A stretch of 64,000 nucleotides of DNA, taken from assembly GCA_910579085.1 (NCBI GenBank), contig CAJTRU010000001.1, forward strand, positions 47,735 through 111,734, read 5' to 3'. The stretch is from an uncultured Lachnospiraceae bacterium. GTDB lineage: Bacteria > Bacillota > Clostridia > Lachnospirales > Lachnospiraceae. The notes beneath the pieces are model-generated. The model had not been told where the DNA came from and searched no databases. It was given only the letters and a program-made list of their open reading frames with translations. Below are positions 26,130 through 35,771 of this stretch, piece after piece (position 1 is the first letter of the stretch; each line of letters opens with the position of its first letter). Made by a program: the position numbers and the translations under genes.

Positions 26130-26705
26130 ATGAAAAAAATCCGTAAAGTAACAGTACATGGAGGCCATAACCCATCTGGCAAAATTGCATGTGGCGCATC
26201 AGATTTACTTGATGAAAGCGCAGAGAACAGGTACATAGCAAAAAGGGTCATAAAAATTTTGGAGAAAAACGGTATAAAAGCTGTAAACTGTACTGTAAAT
26301 AATGGTAAAAGCCAAAATGATGTATTACGCAGAATATGTGCTAAATGTAACGCTGTAAAAGATGCAGGCCTCCATATATCAATCCACTTTAACAGTGGCA
26401 TAAATGACCAGAAAGGCGATGGAAAAACGGGAGGCACAGAAGTCTGGCTTACAAAAAACACTTCAGATAAAGGCGATACCGCCAGACGCATCTGCCACAA
26501 TATGTCAAAGCTTGGATTTACCAAAAGAGGTGTTAAAACAACAAACAGCCTGTATTTTTTAAACCATACAAAAGCACCAGCCATACTTGTTGAAACATGT
26601 TTTGTGGATGATAAAGACGATTATATATTATATAAGAAAAAAAGGGATTTAGTAGCAATGGCAATAGCCAGTGCTGTAATAAACCACAATAAGAACTTTA
26701 ATTAA
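26130..26705 (+). CDS. N-acetylmuramoyl-L-alanine amidase (amidase_3)
   Basis: Product of 191 residues, a lone catalytic domain without signal peptide or wall-binding repeats. The zinc ligands are H13 (GGHNPSGKIACGASD), E29 and H86 (ISIHFNSG), and the catalytic Glu is E155 (ILVETCFVDD). It cleaves the MurNAc-L-Ala bond of peptidoglycan. Lack of export signal and likeness to clostridial phage endolysins suggest a prophage remnant or a holin-exported enzyme. AAAGGGA and the promoter upstream support ATG 26130; the open frame further upstream covers the promoter. Confidence 0.9.
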   Translation: MKKIRKVTVHGGHNPSGKIACGASDLLDESAENRYIAKRVIKILEKNGIKAVNCTVNNGKSQNDVLRRICAKCNAVKDAGLHISIHFNSGINDQKGDGKTGGTEVWLTKNTSDKGDTARRICHNMSKLGFTKRGVKTTNSLYFLNHTKAPAILVETCFVDDKDDYILYKKKRDLVAMAIASAVINHNKNFN

Positions 26706-26721
26706 TAATATTTCTTATTAA

Positions 26722-26756
26722 AGTCCCTGTACCGTCCGTTTGACAGGGACTTTATT
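26722..26756. terminator. convergent terminator
   Basis: AGTCCCTGT and ACAGGGACT form a 9-bp stem with TTTATTTTA on the plus side, between the amidase gene and the convergent HipA-like gene. The loop (ACCGTCCGTTTG) resembles a repeat-family module. Confidence 0.75.
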
Positions 26757-27851
26757 TTATAGTAAATTGGCTGTCCTATGTAGCATTTTTATATATTCCT
26801 GTTCTGTTTTATATCCAAGAAACATCTTTTTAAAATTTACAGAACGTAAATATTCATTTAATTTAATTATATCTGGCATTAACTGTACATACTCATCTTT
26901 ATACATTTCTTTTAATGCACAAATTGTCTTATGAAATGTAATTCCAGAAGGAAAATATATACCATTTGCGGATTTGCCCTTAAAACAGGAATCATGGTCA
27001 AAAACTGGAAACAGTGCAACTGCTTTTCTGTTCTTTACTAACACGCCATAATTGTCCCTGTTCCTGTCAGTATTTAAAGTAATATAGTCGAATAACTGCA
27101 TCCTTATAAAATTTAGCGGGTCTGTTTCCATAAAATAGTTATATGCCCTGTTGTTCATATGTAATCTTGTTTCACCATAATATTCCAATATATCCCTGCA
27201 CGGAACCATCTCATTTTCTTCTGATGTCAATATCTTGCATACAGAACATGACATGCCCATATATTTTGTCTTTCTGTAACATACACTTGGCAGCTTTAAT
27301 TCCTTTGCAATATAGTAAGATATTACTTCAGAGTTTATTTCATCCTCCGTTTCTGCCTTACACATATATATTTTCCTGCCCTGCCGTAAAAAACACTTAG
27401 CCTTAGTACCCTTATTCATAAGTTCACCAGCATTAATCCTGGTAACTATGCTGCTGCCTTCTGCAATTCCTGTCAGCGCAACCCTGCCTATATGTGTTGG
27501 AAGCATGTTCCTGTATAAACTTACATTTCCCCATTTCTCGTTGGAATCTGCCCTGCATATCCAGTAGTTGTCCCTTAAAGATGCTGCCCCGCTTTTAATA
27601 CATATATTTACTTCATTATCTCCTGTAAGCCCGCATATTTTTAATATCCAGTTATAATTTTTTCTATTCCTTGCCATCACCCTGCCAGCACAAAATGATT
27701 TTATCATTCCATATAATGGTTCTTTATTTATAATAGAAAGTGGCAGGAGTGCACTGTTTATTATATGTACATTTTCTGATTTGGTATTAAATGCCAGTAC
27801 AGTTTCATCTTTATACTTTAAATAATATTTTGTACATCTGGGATTTCTCAT
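26757..27851 (-). CDS. HipA-like kinase-domain protein
   Basis: Product of 364 residues. The C-terminal half has the HipA-type kinase motifs: catalytic loop LNTDRNRDNYG (D262, N267) and metal-binding FPVFDHDSCF (D285/D287). The N-terminal 150 residues lack a clear HipA_N domain and no hipB-type antitoxin gene adjoins it. HipA kinases phosphorylate aminoacyl-tRNA synthetases or related targets; here the target is unknown. AAAGGAGG sets the start at ATG 27851. It is convergent with the amidase gene. Confidence 0.72.
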   Translation of the reverse strand: MRNPRCTKYYLKYKDETVLAFNTKSENVHIINSALLPLSIINKEPLYGMIKSFCAGRVMARNRKNYNWILKICGLTGDNEVNICIKSGAASLRDNYWICRADSNEKWGNVSLYRNMLPTHIGRVALTGIAEGSSIVTRINAGELMNKGTKAKCFLRQGRKIYMCKAETEDEINSEVISYYIAKELKLPSVCYRKTKYMGMSCSVCKILTSEENEMVPCRDILEYYGETRLHMNNRAYNYFMETDPLNFIRMQLFDYITLNTDRNRDNYGVLVKNRKAVALFPVFDHDSCFKGKSANGIYFPSGITFHKTICALKEMYKDEYVQLMPDIIKLNEYLRSVNFKKMFLGYKTEQEYIKMLHRTANLL

Positions 27852-27923
27852 TTTCTGCAATCCTCCTTTGTAAATTCTTCCATTATGTATAGATTAAGAA
27901 TAACATAATTTAATTATTATTTC

Positions 27924-27966
27924 AAATAAAAAACACCCTGTGGATGGCTTTTAACCATCCACAGGG
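27924..27966 (-). terminator. terminator of the GH43 gene
   Basis: ACCCTGTGGATGG and CCATCCACAGGGT form a perfect 13-bp stem, followed on the minus strand by a T-rich tract, 53 bp past the GH43 stop. Confidence 0.88.
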
Positions 27967-28018
27967 TATTTACTACCTTTTTTAGATTTACTACTTTTGC
28001 TTGCTTTATTTAAAATTA

Positions 28019-31000
28019 TTATTTTACTGTTACATTTTTCTTAACTGTTTTAACTTTTCCACCAGCTAATTTTATCTTTATAGTAATTGTTGCTTTTCCT
28101 TTGCCCTTTGCTGTAACTGTACCATCTTTAGAAACTTTTACCTTCTTGCTAGAAGATTTATATTTAACAACCGCTGCCTGTTTTGCATATGGTGCGCTGC
28201 TGTTTACACTTGTCTTTGAGACAAGCCCGTTTCCAAGATTAACTTTTATTTTAGTTTTATTTCCAGGTTTAAAGGAAGTCTTGCCAACTGATACTTTTGC
28301 CTTGTCAAGCAATGTAACAACATTTTTGCCACTTAATTCCTTGTCTGTTATAACATAAGTATTGCCACTGAAACCTTCGATAGCAGCTTCCCCGCCTTCA
28401 ATAACAGTTCTCTTGCTATTTGGAATTTCTTCAAGTTTGCCTGTCTTTTTGTTATAACTGTATGCATAAACCTTATCCCCTTCTTTTACAGATGGGAGCA
28501 GTGCTGGTGTTGTCACCTTAATGCCGCCCTTTGTATCATTTGAGGCTATAGTTACAACATAAGAATTATCTTTGTCAAGCTTATTAGAAGTTAAAATCTT
28601 ATTTACCTTCTTGCTGTTACTGCTGTCCATGCTGGAAACCTTGCCAGTCTTTACAGCTACATTGATTTTGCTGTCCATCTTCTTAAGTTCACTCTGTGGT
28701 ATAGTTATTGTATAACAATCAGATGGTGTATTACTTTCTATCTTTACAACAAGTTTCCTAATGCCTTCCTTAGCGCTGTCTATACTTTCCTTTGTAACTA
28801 TTACATTCTTTACAGAAACACCTTCTACCTTTGGTATGGATATTTTAATTACCATCTTGCGGCCAAGATTATTCTTAACAGCATCAACTGTAGGCTTTTC
28901 AACATAAATATCTATGTTATTAATACCTGCTGCCTTTACATTCTGCATATAGCTTTCTGGTATTGCTGTTTTGGATGAATAATTGCTGTTTCTGTCAGAA
29001 AGCCCTGTGTATACTACAGCATTGGCATCAACCACTTTGCCATCTGCATCAGATTTTACTGTTGTTACAAGCACAGAAGCTGTTTCACTGTTAGTAAATG
29101 TTTCTGTTTTAACAGTTAAACCATCAAATTTTTCTGTTACAGTTTCCTTAATATTTTCCACACCATCAGGTGTAGTTACTTTTTCTATAACTGTTGTCTT
29201 ATTACCATCAACTTTTGTAGTTGTTTCTATAATTGCACCTGTTTCCTCATCTACCTTAATATCAGTTCCAGGAGCTGGTGTAGCTGAAGCCTCTGGTGCT
29301 TTGCTTGCTTCTGGTGTTGGAGAAGCAACTGGCTTCTGTGAAGCTTCTGGCGCTTTTGTATTTCCAGGAACTGGTGTAGGAACTGGAACTGCTGATACAC
29401 TTGGTACATATCCGCCAATTCCTCCCCCCGGATTACTTCCTGATGGCTTTGGTGTAGGCGTGCTGCCAGGCAATGGTGAACTGCTGCCCGATGGTAATGG
29501 TGAAGGGGTTACAACTGGCTCTTCTGAAGATGAAGGCGGAGGTGTAGGTTCATCTGCTGTTTTAAACACTGGTGTCAAGGTGATATCTTCCATAACCTTT
29601 GCAGAATACTTTCTGCTGTAGCTGGCTACTTCTTCACCAGTTTTCCAGCAGTCCAGGTCATAACCTTCATTTGGAACTGCTTTTAATACCATGCTGTCAC
29701 CAGCCATATACTTCCCATCTGCTACAAGTCCTGTAACAGTGCCATTTGCTGCTTCTGTAACTGTAACCGTACATACCTTGCGCACCAGCCCGTTTATTGC
29801 TGCCTTAATTGCTGCAACATGTCTGTCTATAACATCCTGTGATGCTGTACTGGTTACTTCTTCTTTAGCAGCAGTAACAGCACTTGTAAGTGCAGCATAT
29901 GATTCATCTGTATAAATTGCTTTTACAGCATCATACTGTTTTACACGGTTCATTAATTTGTCATATGCTGTATGGTCTGCACCACCTGTACCTGGTTCTT
30001 TAATGGAAATATTGTCAACCTTAAATAAAGGCTGGTAACGTCCAGCAAGTATATACATGCCTTTAATATCACCTGTATCAGTTGCAGTAACATCACCATC
30101 AAATAATTTTTCATTTCCATTTGTTATTGTTAAATGCGCTGCCGCATTGCCCTTTGTACCTGTTAATGTAAAATGTACCCATTCTGAATTTGGAATAATA
30201 GCAGTTTTAGTTTTATCACCATTAATTGTCCATGTAGTAGAATTTGTTGTAGACATCTTAAATACATAACCAGTATTAATTCCACTGTTCTCATTATTAT
30301 TGTCATATGCTGCGTTGCCTGTAATGACTGCGAACTGGCTTTCCTGGTTATTTCCTGCCTTTAATGCCATATCAAAGTCCAGTATATATTTATCTGGCCA
30401 TTTAATACCCTCACCAAAATATGAATGTGCGCCACGTCCACCAGAAACAGACCCCACATCATAGAGCATATACTTGCCATGCCCTTCTTCCCTTCCAAGT
30501 GAAATATTTCCCTGTGCATTTGTTGACTGCCATTCTGTACTGATGTCACTTACACTTTCATAATCCTGTGTATAAATTCCTGAAAGTGAAGAACCTCCAC
30601 CTTCTACATCAACAGCTTTCTGTTTGTAGGCACATACTACATTGCTTATCTCACCCTTAAATATATCTGTCCAGAAGTTACCAGAACCAAAATTCAGTTC
30701 AGGAGCAGTCTTAATCCATGACAATATTGACTTCTCAGGGTTATTATCACTAAATCCTCCAGGAACTTTTGTTGATATAACATCTGATGATGAATAAACT
30801 GCTTTATCATTCTGGTATACTGTAAATCCATCCTGGTTAATCTCAATCTTAATATTAGTTTTTGTATTATCAACAAGATAATCCTCTCCTGGTGCAAAAC
30901 CTTCATTTAAGTTTGCATCCATAAAACGTCCATTAAAATCATTATACCCAAGATAACTTCCACCTGTAAAATACAGTTTTCCAAGCTTATTGTTAAATGA

Positions 31001-34000
31001 TATTATATTGCTTAAACGGTCAGAAACGGCAGTACGTGTTACATCAAAACTGATTGAAACACCCTCTGAAATATCTTCATGTGTATAGTGGAATGGGTTA
31101 GCAAACTTTGGCGTTGCCCCCTGCACTAATTTTGACATATCAAGTGCGTTTTCTGTATAAAACTTTCCAATTGTAACATCATCACCCTTTGAAAGCCTGT
31201 CATTTCCAAGTACAGTAAACTCATAGACGTGTTCATACTCATAGCCATTATTAGTAATTGTAGCTGTCATGCTGGCTTTTACATCTTCATTAAATAAATG
31301 TGGAATTGTACCATCATCTGCAATTGCTATGTTGTTACTTCTCCATGTTATAGTGCTTCCGCCTGCACCCATTGCTGGCAATGGAATATCTGTTGCAACT
31401 GTATCTGGAATTTTAATTACCTTATCAATAGTCATCCTTATTGCAACTGTTGGGTCTTTTGCCTTATATCCCCACAAACATTCCTGGTTATTACCAACTG
31501 CTGTAAATGTCATTGTTTCAATATCTGTTTCATCAATTGTGCCTTCACAGAACACACCTTTATAAGTTGTATTGCCTATTTTTAATGACACATAAGGGCT
31601 TCCTGCCTTTGATGTCCATGTACCTGTATAATCACCTGTAATATTTCCTGTATAACCTGTTCCTGTTTCATTTGAATATGGAGTTCCCTCTTCAAGTGTA
31701 ATCCTCTGCTCTGCCTGGCATTCAAGCCTTGCATGGTTAATATTCTGCTTTTGCAGCATAATGCCATAATCACCTGTAAATACTTTCTGGGAATAACCTG
31801 TTTCCTTTACAGTTTCACCAGCATATTCAAAAGGTGCTGCCAGTATCCAGCCATCTTCATTAGTTAAAAGCTGGTGTACCCTGACTTCATGTGCAGCAGT
31901 ACCATCATTATATTTATTATGATAAATTACATAAGCCTTGCCATCATCATCTGCAATAGCAGAATTATGGCCTTGTGCTGTATATCCATAATCAGCAAAA
32001 CTCCATTTATAATAACTCATAATACGCATGCCTGTAGTGCCTGCTGTATCACCAGCCTTAGTATTTAATGCATATCTTGCATCCTTATCTGCTACATCTT
32101 CATAAGGCCCTTTTATATCCTTTGAACGGAATACACGCATATTGTAACCACCATCTGGTGCATAACCGCCATAAGAAAGGAAGAGGAAATAATAGTCCCC
32201 GATTTTTTCTATATATGAACCTTCACCACTAACTGCATTACCACCTGCAATCTTATAACCCATATATGGGTCTGTAATTAATCCGTCTGACCCAGGAGCA
32301 TTATTAGTATCAGCATATTTAGTATTATAGTCACGCAAGCCTGTTTTCTTGTCAAGTTTAATCATTGAAATACCACCTGACCATGAACCATAACTCATCC
32401 AAAAATCACCATTATCATCATAAAGCACACATGGGTCAATAGCATGTGCCTCTAGTGTTGGATTGCCTCTGCCACTTACATTATCAATATATCTTTTTAT
32501 ATCTGTTCCACCAGTAACCTTTTCATAGTCAAATGTTACACCATATCCCTTAGACATACCTGACTGTATAACAGGCCCAACATAAGTCCATTCACCATCC
32601 AGCCTGTCTGAAGTAAGCAGGGATATTGTCGAATTCCAGTCTGGTCCGTTAATGCTCATATACATAAGCCATGCGCCTTTTGAACCATCTGCATTAACAT
32701 ATTCATCATCCCATATTACATCTGGTGCCCACAAATTTCCTGTAATGTCATAATTATTATTTGCTTTTTTACACCATTCAATTTCATCTTTAAAAATTTC
32801 ATATGCAGAACCATTAACACCTTCTGTAATGTTATTGGTAAATGATGTCCAGTTCTCTAAATCATCTGAATATGCCCATGCACAATGTGAACCAAAAAGG
32901 TAATACCTTTCTGTATCCGGGTCTTTTACAATAGATGGGTCATGCACGCCAACACGTTTATATGCTAAATCAGACCTGTATGTACCAAGTTTACTCTCAT
33001 CATTAACCGGCCCTCCTGTATTATCTGGCGCACTGCCCTCAGTAACTGTTACAACACATGATGCAGATATATCTGCATTTTCCTTTGATGTTGCTTTAAT
33101 AGTTGCAACACCTTCTGCTACTGCTGTAACAATACCATCTGCACTGACTGTAGCAACCCCTTCATCAGAAGAACTCCATGTAACACCTTTTTCAGTTGCA
33201 TTTTCTGGCAAAACAGTTGCAACAAGGGGAAGTGTATCACCTTTTTCAATGGTTGAAGTTTCTGTATTAAGTTTAATACTTTGAACCGTAACTTCAATAT
33301 TTTTAACTTCTACAGACAATACTATTGTACCTGTAACACCATAACTATTAGTAGCTGTTACTGTAATTTCCTCACCATCTGTAGCATCTTTAGTTAATTT
33401 TACCAGACCCGTTTCATCTACAGTTGCGTGCGCACCATTATTAACTGTCCATTCGCACTGCATTGGCAATGACTGTGATGCAATTGCTGCTGATAATTGT
33501 ACAGAATCTAAATCAAAGTTACTCTCACTATACTTTTTATTTGTAAGAACTGTTTTATTTGCTTCCGCTGTTATATCTAATTCCAATCCTTCTGTAGAAG
33601 CATTTTCTTCTTCATAAAGAGCAGCTACATCTCCTGGAGATAATGCCCTGTTATATAATGCAAAATTATCAATTCTGCCATCTATAGTTGCATCCCATTT
33701 ATTAATTCCCAAGTAAATATACTGGTCTTTAATTGTTGCAAGTGTATTCCCTGTATTTCCTTTTTTTTCTATTAATTTTCCATTTCTATATAAACAAATG
33801 GATTCATTCTCATAAGTAACCGTAATATATGTCCATGTTTCTGGGTCTGGTGTGTTCCAGGCATCTACACATGTATCAAATACTCCATCTTTCCATACAC
33901 GAAGTCTTGGAAATGTATTATCATTCCAGTTTTCTGCAAGATTAAACGCACCATCCTTGTCACTATCTGCAAAAACAAGTGATGTAAATTGTTCATACTT

Positions 34001-35116
34001 ATCCATTTGTGCCCAAAAAGACATTGTGTATGAGTTTCCTGTTACTTTTGCATCAAGCTCCAGACCATTATTTCCTTCTGTATTGTTAGCACCCCCATTA
34101 AAGTCAAATGCCTGACCTTTTTTGCCTATTCCATATTTTGCGTCACCTGCTGCCGGCTTGTTCCAGGTATCAGTACCTGCACCACCATGCAGCTTTGCCT
34201 TACCTCCATTTTTTGAAACAATATTATCCAAATTTCCATCAAAAGGATAATATGCTTCCAAGTCTGATATAATATCTTCTGGTACAACCTCTGGTATATT
34301 AGTATCATTTTCTTTTGTATAAAGTGCAAGTACATCATAATCAGATAATGCCCTATTATATAGTGCAAAATTATCAATCCTGCCATCTATTGTAGCATCC
34401 CAGAAATTAATTCCAAGATAAATAATCTGGTCTTTAATTGTTGCAAGTGTATTCTTTGTATTATCATTTTGCTCTATAAGTTTTCCATCTCTATATAAAG
34501 ATAAAATGCCATCTGTATATGTAAGTGTAATATACGTCCATGTACCTATTGCTGGTGCTGTCCATGCATCTATATATACTTCCCATTCAGGCGGCTTACC
34601 AGCATCACCATCCTTCCATGAACGGAGAGTTGGAAACGTATTACCACCCCAGTTCTCTGCAATATTAAACCCGCCATCATTCGCACTATTTGCAAAAACC
34701 AATGATGAAAATGATGTATAATTATCCATTTGCGCCCAGAAAGATATAGTATATGAGTCTGTTGTTATCTTAGTATCAAGTTCCAGACCATTATTACCAT
34801 CTACACCTTTACCTCCTCCATTAAATTCAAACGCCTGGCCTTTTTTACCTGTTCCATATGTTGCATCACCTACTGCCGGCTTGTTCCAGGTATCACCTGC
34901 ACCACCATGCAGCTTTGCTTCACCACCTGAAACAGTATTTTCCAAAGTCCCATCAAATGGATAGTATGCTATAAGACCCTTTTCAGTATCAGGAGTTGCC
35001 TTGCCTTCCGCACTTGCTGTCTGCACAACTCCTGGTATTAACCCATTACTAGTTAGTACCATTGCCGCTGACAGCAGATACGCCACTCCTTTCCTTAATA
35101 AACGCTTTTTTACCAT
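28019..35116 (-). CDS. giant secreted GH43 protein (probable endo-arabinanase) with two LamG domains
   Basis: Product of 2365 residues, secreted (basic N terminus, hydrophobic core, cleavage near TASA). Order, counted from two codons before the ATG: LamG 1 (about 45-270), LamG 2 (about 287-505), two Ig-like domains (about 515-700), GH43 five-bladed propeller (about 720-1100), an arabinanase C-terminal barrel (to about 1215), an atrophied Ig domain, two concanavalin-like domains (about 1315-1730), FIVAR helices, a bacterial repeat, a Pro/Ser/Thr linker and a C-terminal Ig-like domain. GH43 catalytic residues: D728 (GVHDPSIV), D896 (HAIDPCVLYD), E967 (VSGEGSYIEK). It likely cuts arabinan side chains outside the cell. 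No LPXTG anchor. AAGGAGG precedes ATG 35116. Confidence 0.88.
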   Translation of the reverse strand: MVKKRLLRKGVAYLLSAAMVLTSNGLIPGVVQTASAEGKATPDTEKGLIAYYPFDGTLENTVSGGEAKLHGGAGDTWNKPAVGDATYGTGKKGQAFEFNGGGKGVDGNNGLELDTKITTDSYTISFWAQMDNYTSFSSLVFANSANDGGFNIAENWGGNTFPTLRSWKDGDAGKPPEWEVYIDAWTAPAIGTWTYITLTYTDGILSLYRDGKLIEQNDNTKNTLATIKDQIIYLGINFWDATIDGRIDNFALYNRALSDYDVLALYTKENDTNIPEVVPEDIISDLEAYYPFDGNLDNIVSKNGGKAKLHGGAGTDTWNKPAAGDAKYGIGKKGQAFDFNGGANNTEGNNGLELDAKVTGNSYTMSFWAQMDKYEQFTSLVFADSDKDGAFNLAENWNDNTFPRLRVWKDGVFDTCVDAWNTPDPETWTYITVTYENESICLYRNGKLIEKKGNTGNTLATIKDQYIYLGINKWDATIDGRIDNFALYNRALSPGDVAALYEEENASTEGLELDITAEANKTVLTNKKYSESNFDLDSVQLSAAIASQSLPMQCEWTVNNGAHATVDETGLVKLTKDATDGEEITVTATNSYGVTGTIVLSVEVKNIEVTVQSIKLNTETSTIEKGDTLPLVATVLPENATEKGVTWSSSDEGVATVSADGIVTAVAEGVATIKATSKENADISASCVVTVTEGSAPDNTGGPVNDESKLGTYRSDLAYKRVGVHDPSIVKDPDTERYYLFGSHCAWAYSDDLENWTSFTNNITEGVNGSAYEIFKDEIEWCKKANNNYDITGNLWAPDVIWDDEYVNADGSKGAWLMYMSINGPDWNSTISLLTSDRLDGEWTYVGPVIQSGMSKGYGVTFDYEKVTGGTDIKRYIDNVSGRGNPTLEAHAIDPCVLYDDNGDFWMSYGSWSGGISMIKLDKKTGLRDYNTKYADTNNAPGSDGLITDPYMGYKIAGGNAVSGEGSYIEKIGDYYFLFLSYGGYAPDGGYNMRVFRSKDIKGPYEDVADKDARYALNTKAGDTAGTTGMRIMSYYKWSFADYGYTAQGHNSAIADDDGKAYVIYHNKYNDGTAAHEVRVHQLLTNEDGWILAAPFEYAGETVKETGYSQKVFTGDYGIMLQKQNINHARLECQAEQRITLEEGTPYSNETGTGYTGNITGDYTGTWTSKAGSPYVSLKIGNTTYKGVFCEGTIDETDIETMTFTAVGNNQECLWGYKAKDPTVAIRMTIDKVIKIPDTVATDIPLPAMGAGGSTITWRSNNIAIADDGTIPHLFNEDVKASMTATITNNGYEYEHVYEFTVLGNDRLSKGDDVTIGKFYTENALDMSKLVQGATPKFANPFHYTHEDISEGVSISFDVTRTAVSDRLSNIISFNNKLGKLYFTGGSYLGYNDFNGRFMDANLNEGFAPGEDYLVDNTKTNIKIEINQDGFTVYQNDKAVYSSSDVISTKVPGGFSDNNPEKSILSWIKTAPELNFGSGNFWTDIFKGEISNVVCAYKQKAVDVEGGGSSLSGIYTQDYESVSDISTEWQSTNAQGNISLGREEGHGKYMLYDVGSVSGGRGAHSYFGEGIKWPDKYILDFDMALKAGNNQESQFAVITGNAAYDNNNENSGINTGYVFKMSTTNSTTWTINGDKTKTAIIPNSEWVHFTLTGTKGNAAAHLTITNGNEKLFDGDVTATDTGDIKGMYILAGRYQPLFKVDNISIKEPGTGGADHTAYDKLMNRVKQYDAVKAIYTDESYAALTSAVTAAKEEVTSTASQDVIDRHVAAIKAAINGLVRKVCTVTVTEAANGTVTGLVADGKYMAGDSMVLKAVPNEGYDLDCWKTGEEVASYSRKYSAKVMEDITLTPVFKTADEPTPPPSSSEEPVVTPSPLPSGSSSPLPGSTPTPKPSGSNPGGGIGGYVPSVSAVPVPTPVPGNTKAPEASQKPVASPTPEASKAPEASATPAPGTDIKVDEETGAIIETTTKVDGNKTTVIEKVTTPDGVENIKETVTEKFDGLTVKTETFTNSETASVLVTTVKSDADGKVVDANAVVYTGLSDRNSNYSSKTAIPESYMQNVKAAGINNIDIYVEKPTVDAVKNNLGRKMVIKISIPKVEGVSVKNVIVTKESIDSAKEGIRKLVVKIESNTPSDCYTITIPQSELKKMDSKINVAVKTGKVSSMDSSNSKKVNKILTSNKLDKDNSYVVTIASNDTKGGIKVTTPALLPSVKEGDKVYAYSYNKKTGKLEEIPNSKRTVIEGGEAAIEGFSGNTYVITDKELSGKNVVTLLDKAKVSVGKTSFKPGNKTKIKVNLGNGLVSKTSVNSSAPYAKQAAVVKYKSSSKKVKVSKDGTVTAKGKGKATITIKIKLAGGKVKTVKKNVTVK

Positions 35117-35336
35117 ACACAAACTCCTCCTTCTTAAATTTTCTTCTCCCTTTTGGTTGCAATAATACCACCATAGAAAAGTCCCATATATTGAAAATAA
35201 ATTTTACAATTACCTCCCTTCTTCCCTATATTTTTATGCTATTTTTTCACGTTTTGTTTTTTAATAACTTTTGTAAAATTTCCAATTTTGAAACAAATCC
35301 CTGGCAGAATTTGCATGTCATTTCATACGTGTTTCT

Positions 35337-35365
35337 AGTATAGCATATACCCCCCCCCGGGTCAA
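35337..35365 (-). promoter_or_regulatory. GH43 promoter with G9 tract in the spacer (putatively phase variable)
   Basis: Minus-strand TTGACC (35360-35365) and TATACT (35337-35342) are exactly 17 bp apart, and the spacer holds nine consecutive G (35350-35358). The leader to ATG 35116 would be about 215 nt. Gain or loss of one G would move the spacer off its optimum. Confidence 0.7.
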
Positions 35366-35384
35366 TTATTATTACCTTTACAAT

Positions 35385-35705
35385 CACGTCCGTTTCATAA
35401 ATTCTTATACAAGAAACTTGCAGATATAAGATAATTTCCAGTTATCTTTTTATTCCGTTTTTTATTGCAGGCTGCTGGCGACAGGTTTTGCGTGCCAGAT
35501 GCCATCATAAACCTGTAATAAAACATATGGTATAAGATAACTGTAAATTATGGGGTGGCGGGGATTATTCCGCCAGCCACTTGCCAGACAGTGTAATATT
35601 GATTGTTGTACAACATAATTTCCAGTTAACAAGTATTTTCTGGAATTTTGCCAGCATACAGCAGGTTTTATGTGCCAGATGGCAGCAATATCCAGCAAAA
35701 AATAC
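35385..35705. repeat. modular intergenic repeat R7
   Basis: It begins CACGTCCGTTTCATAAATT (35385-35403), continues ATATAAGATAATTTCCAG with TTATCTT, and carries two copies of the GCAGGTTTTaTGTGCCAGAT-type module (near 35489 and 35662) plus the GGTGGCGGGGATTATTCC / GCCAGCCACTTGCCAGACAG module. It lies between the GH43 promoter and the Rpn-type nuclease gene. Confidence 0.65.
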
Positions 35706-35771
35706 AAAACATCATTGAAATTTTTAAGACTTAATAGTATACTAAAACCATTAGTAATAAGGGGCTGTAAT

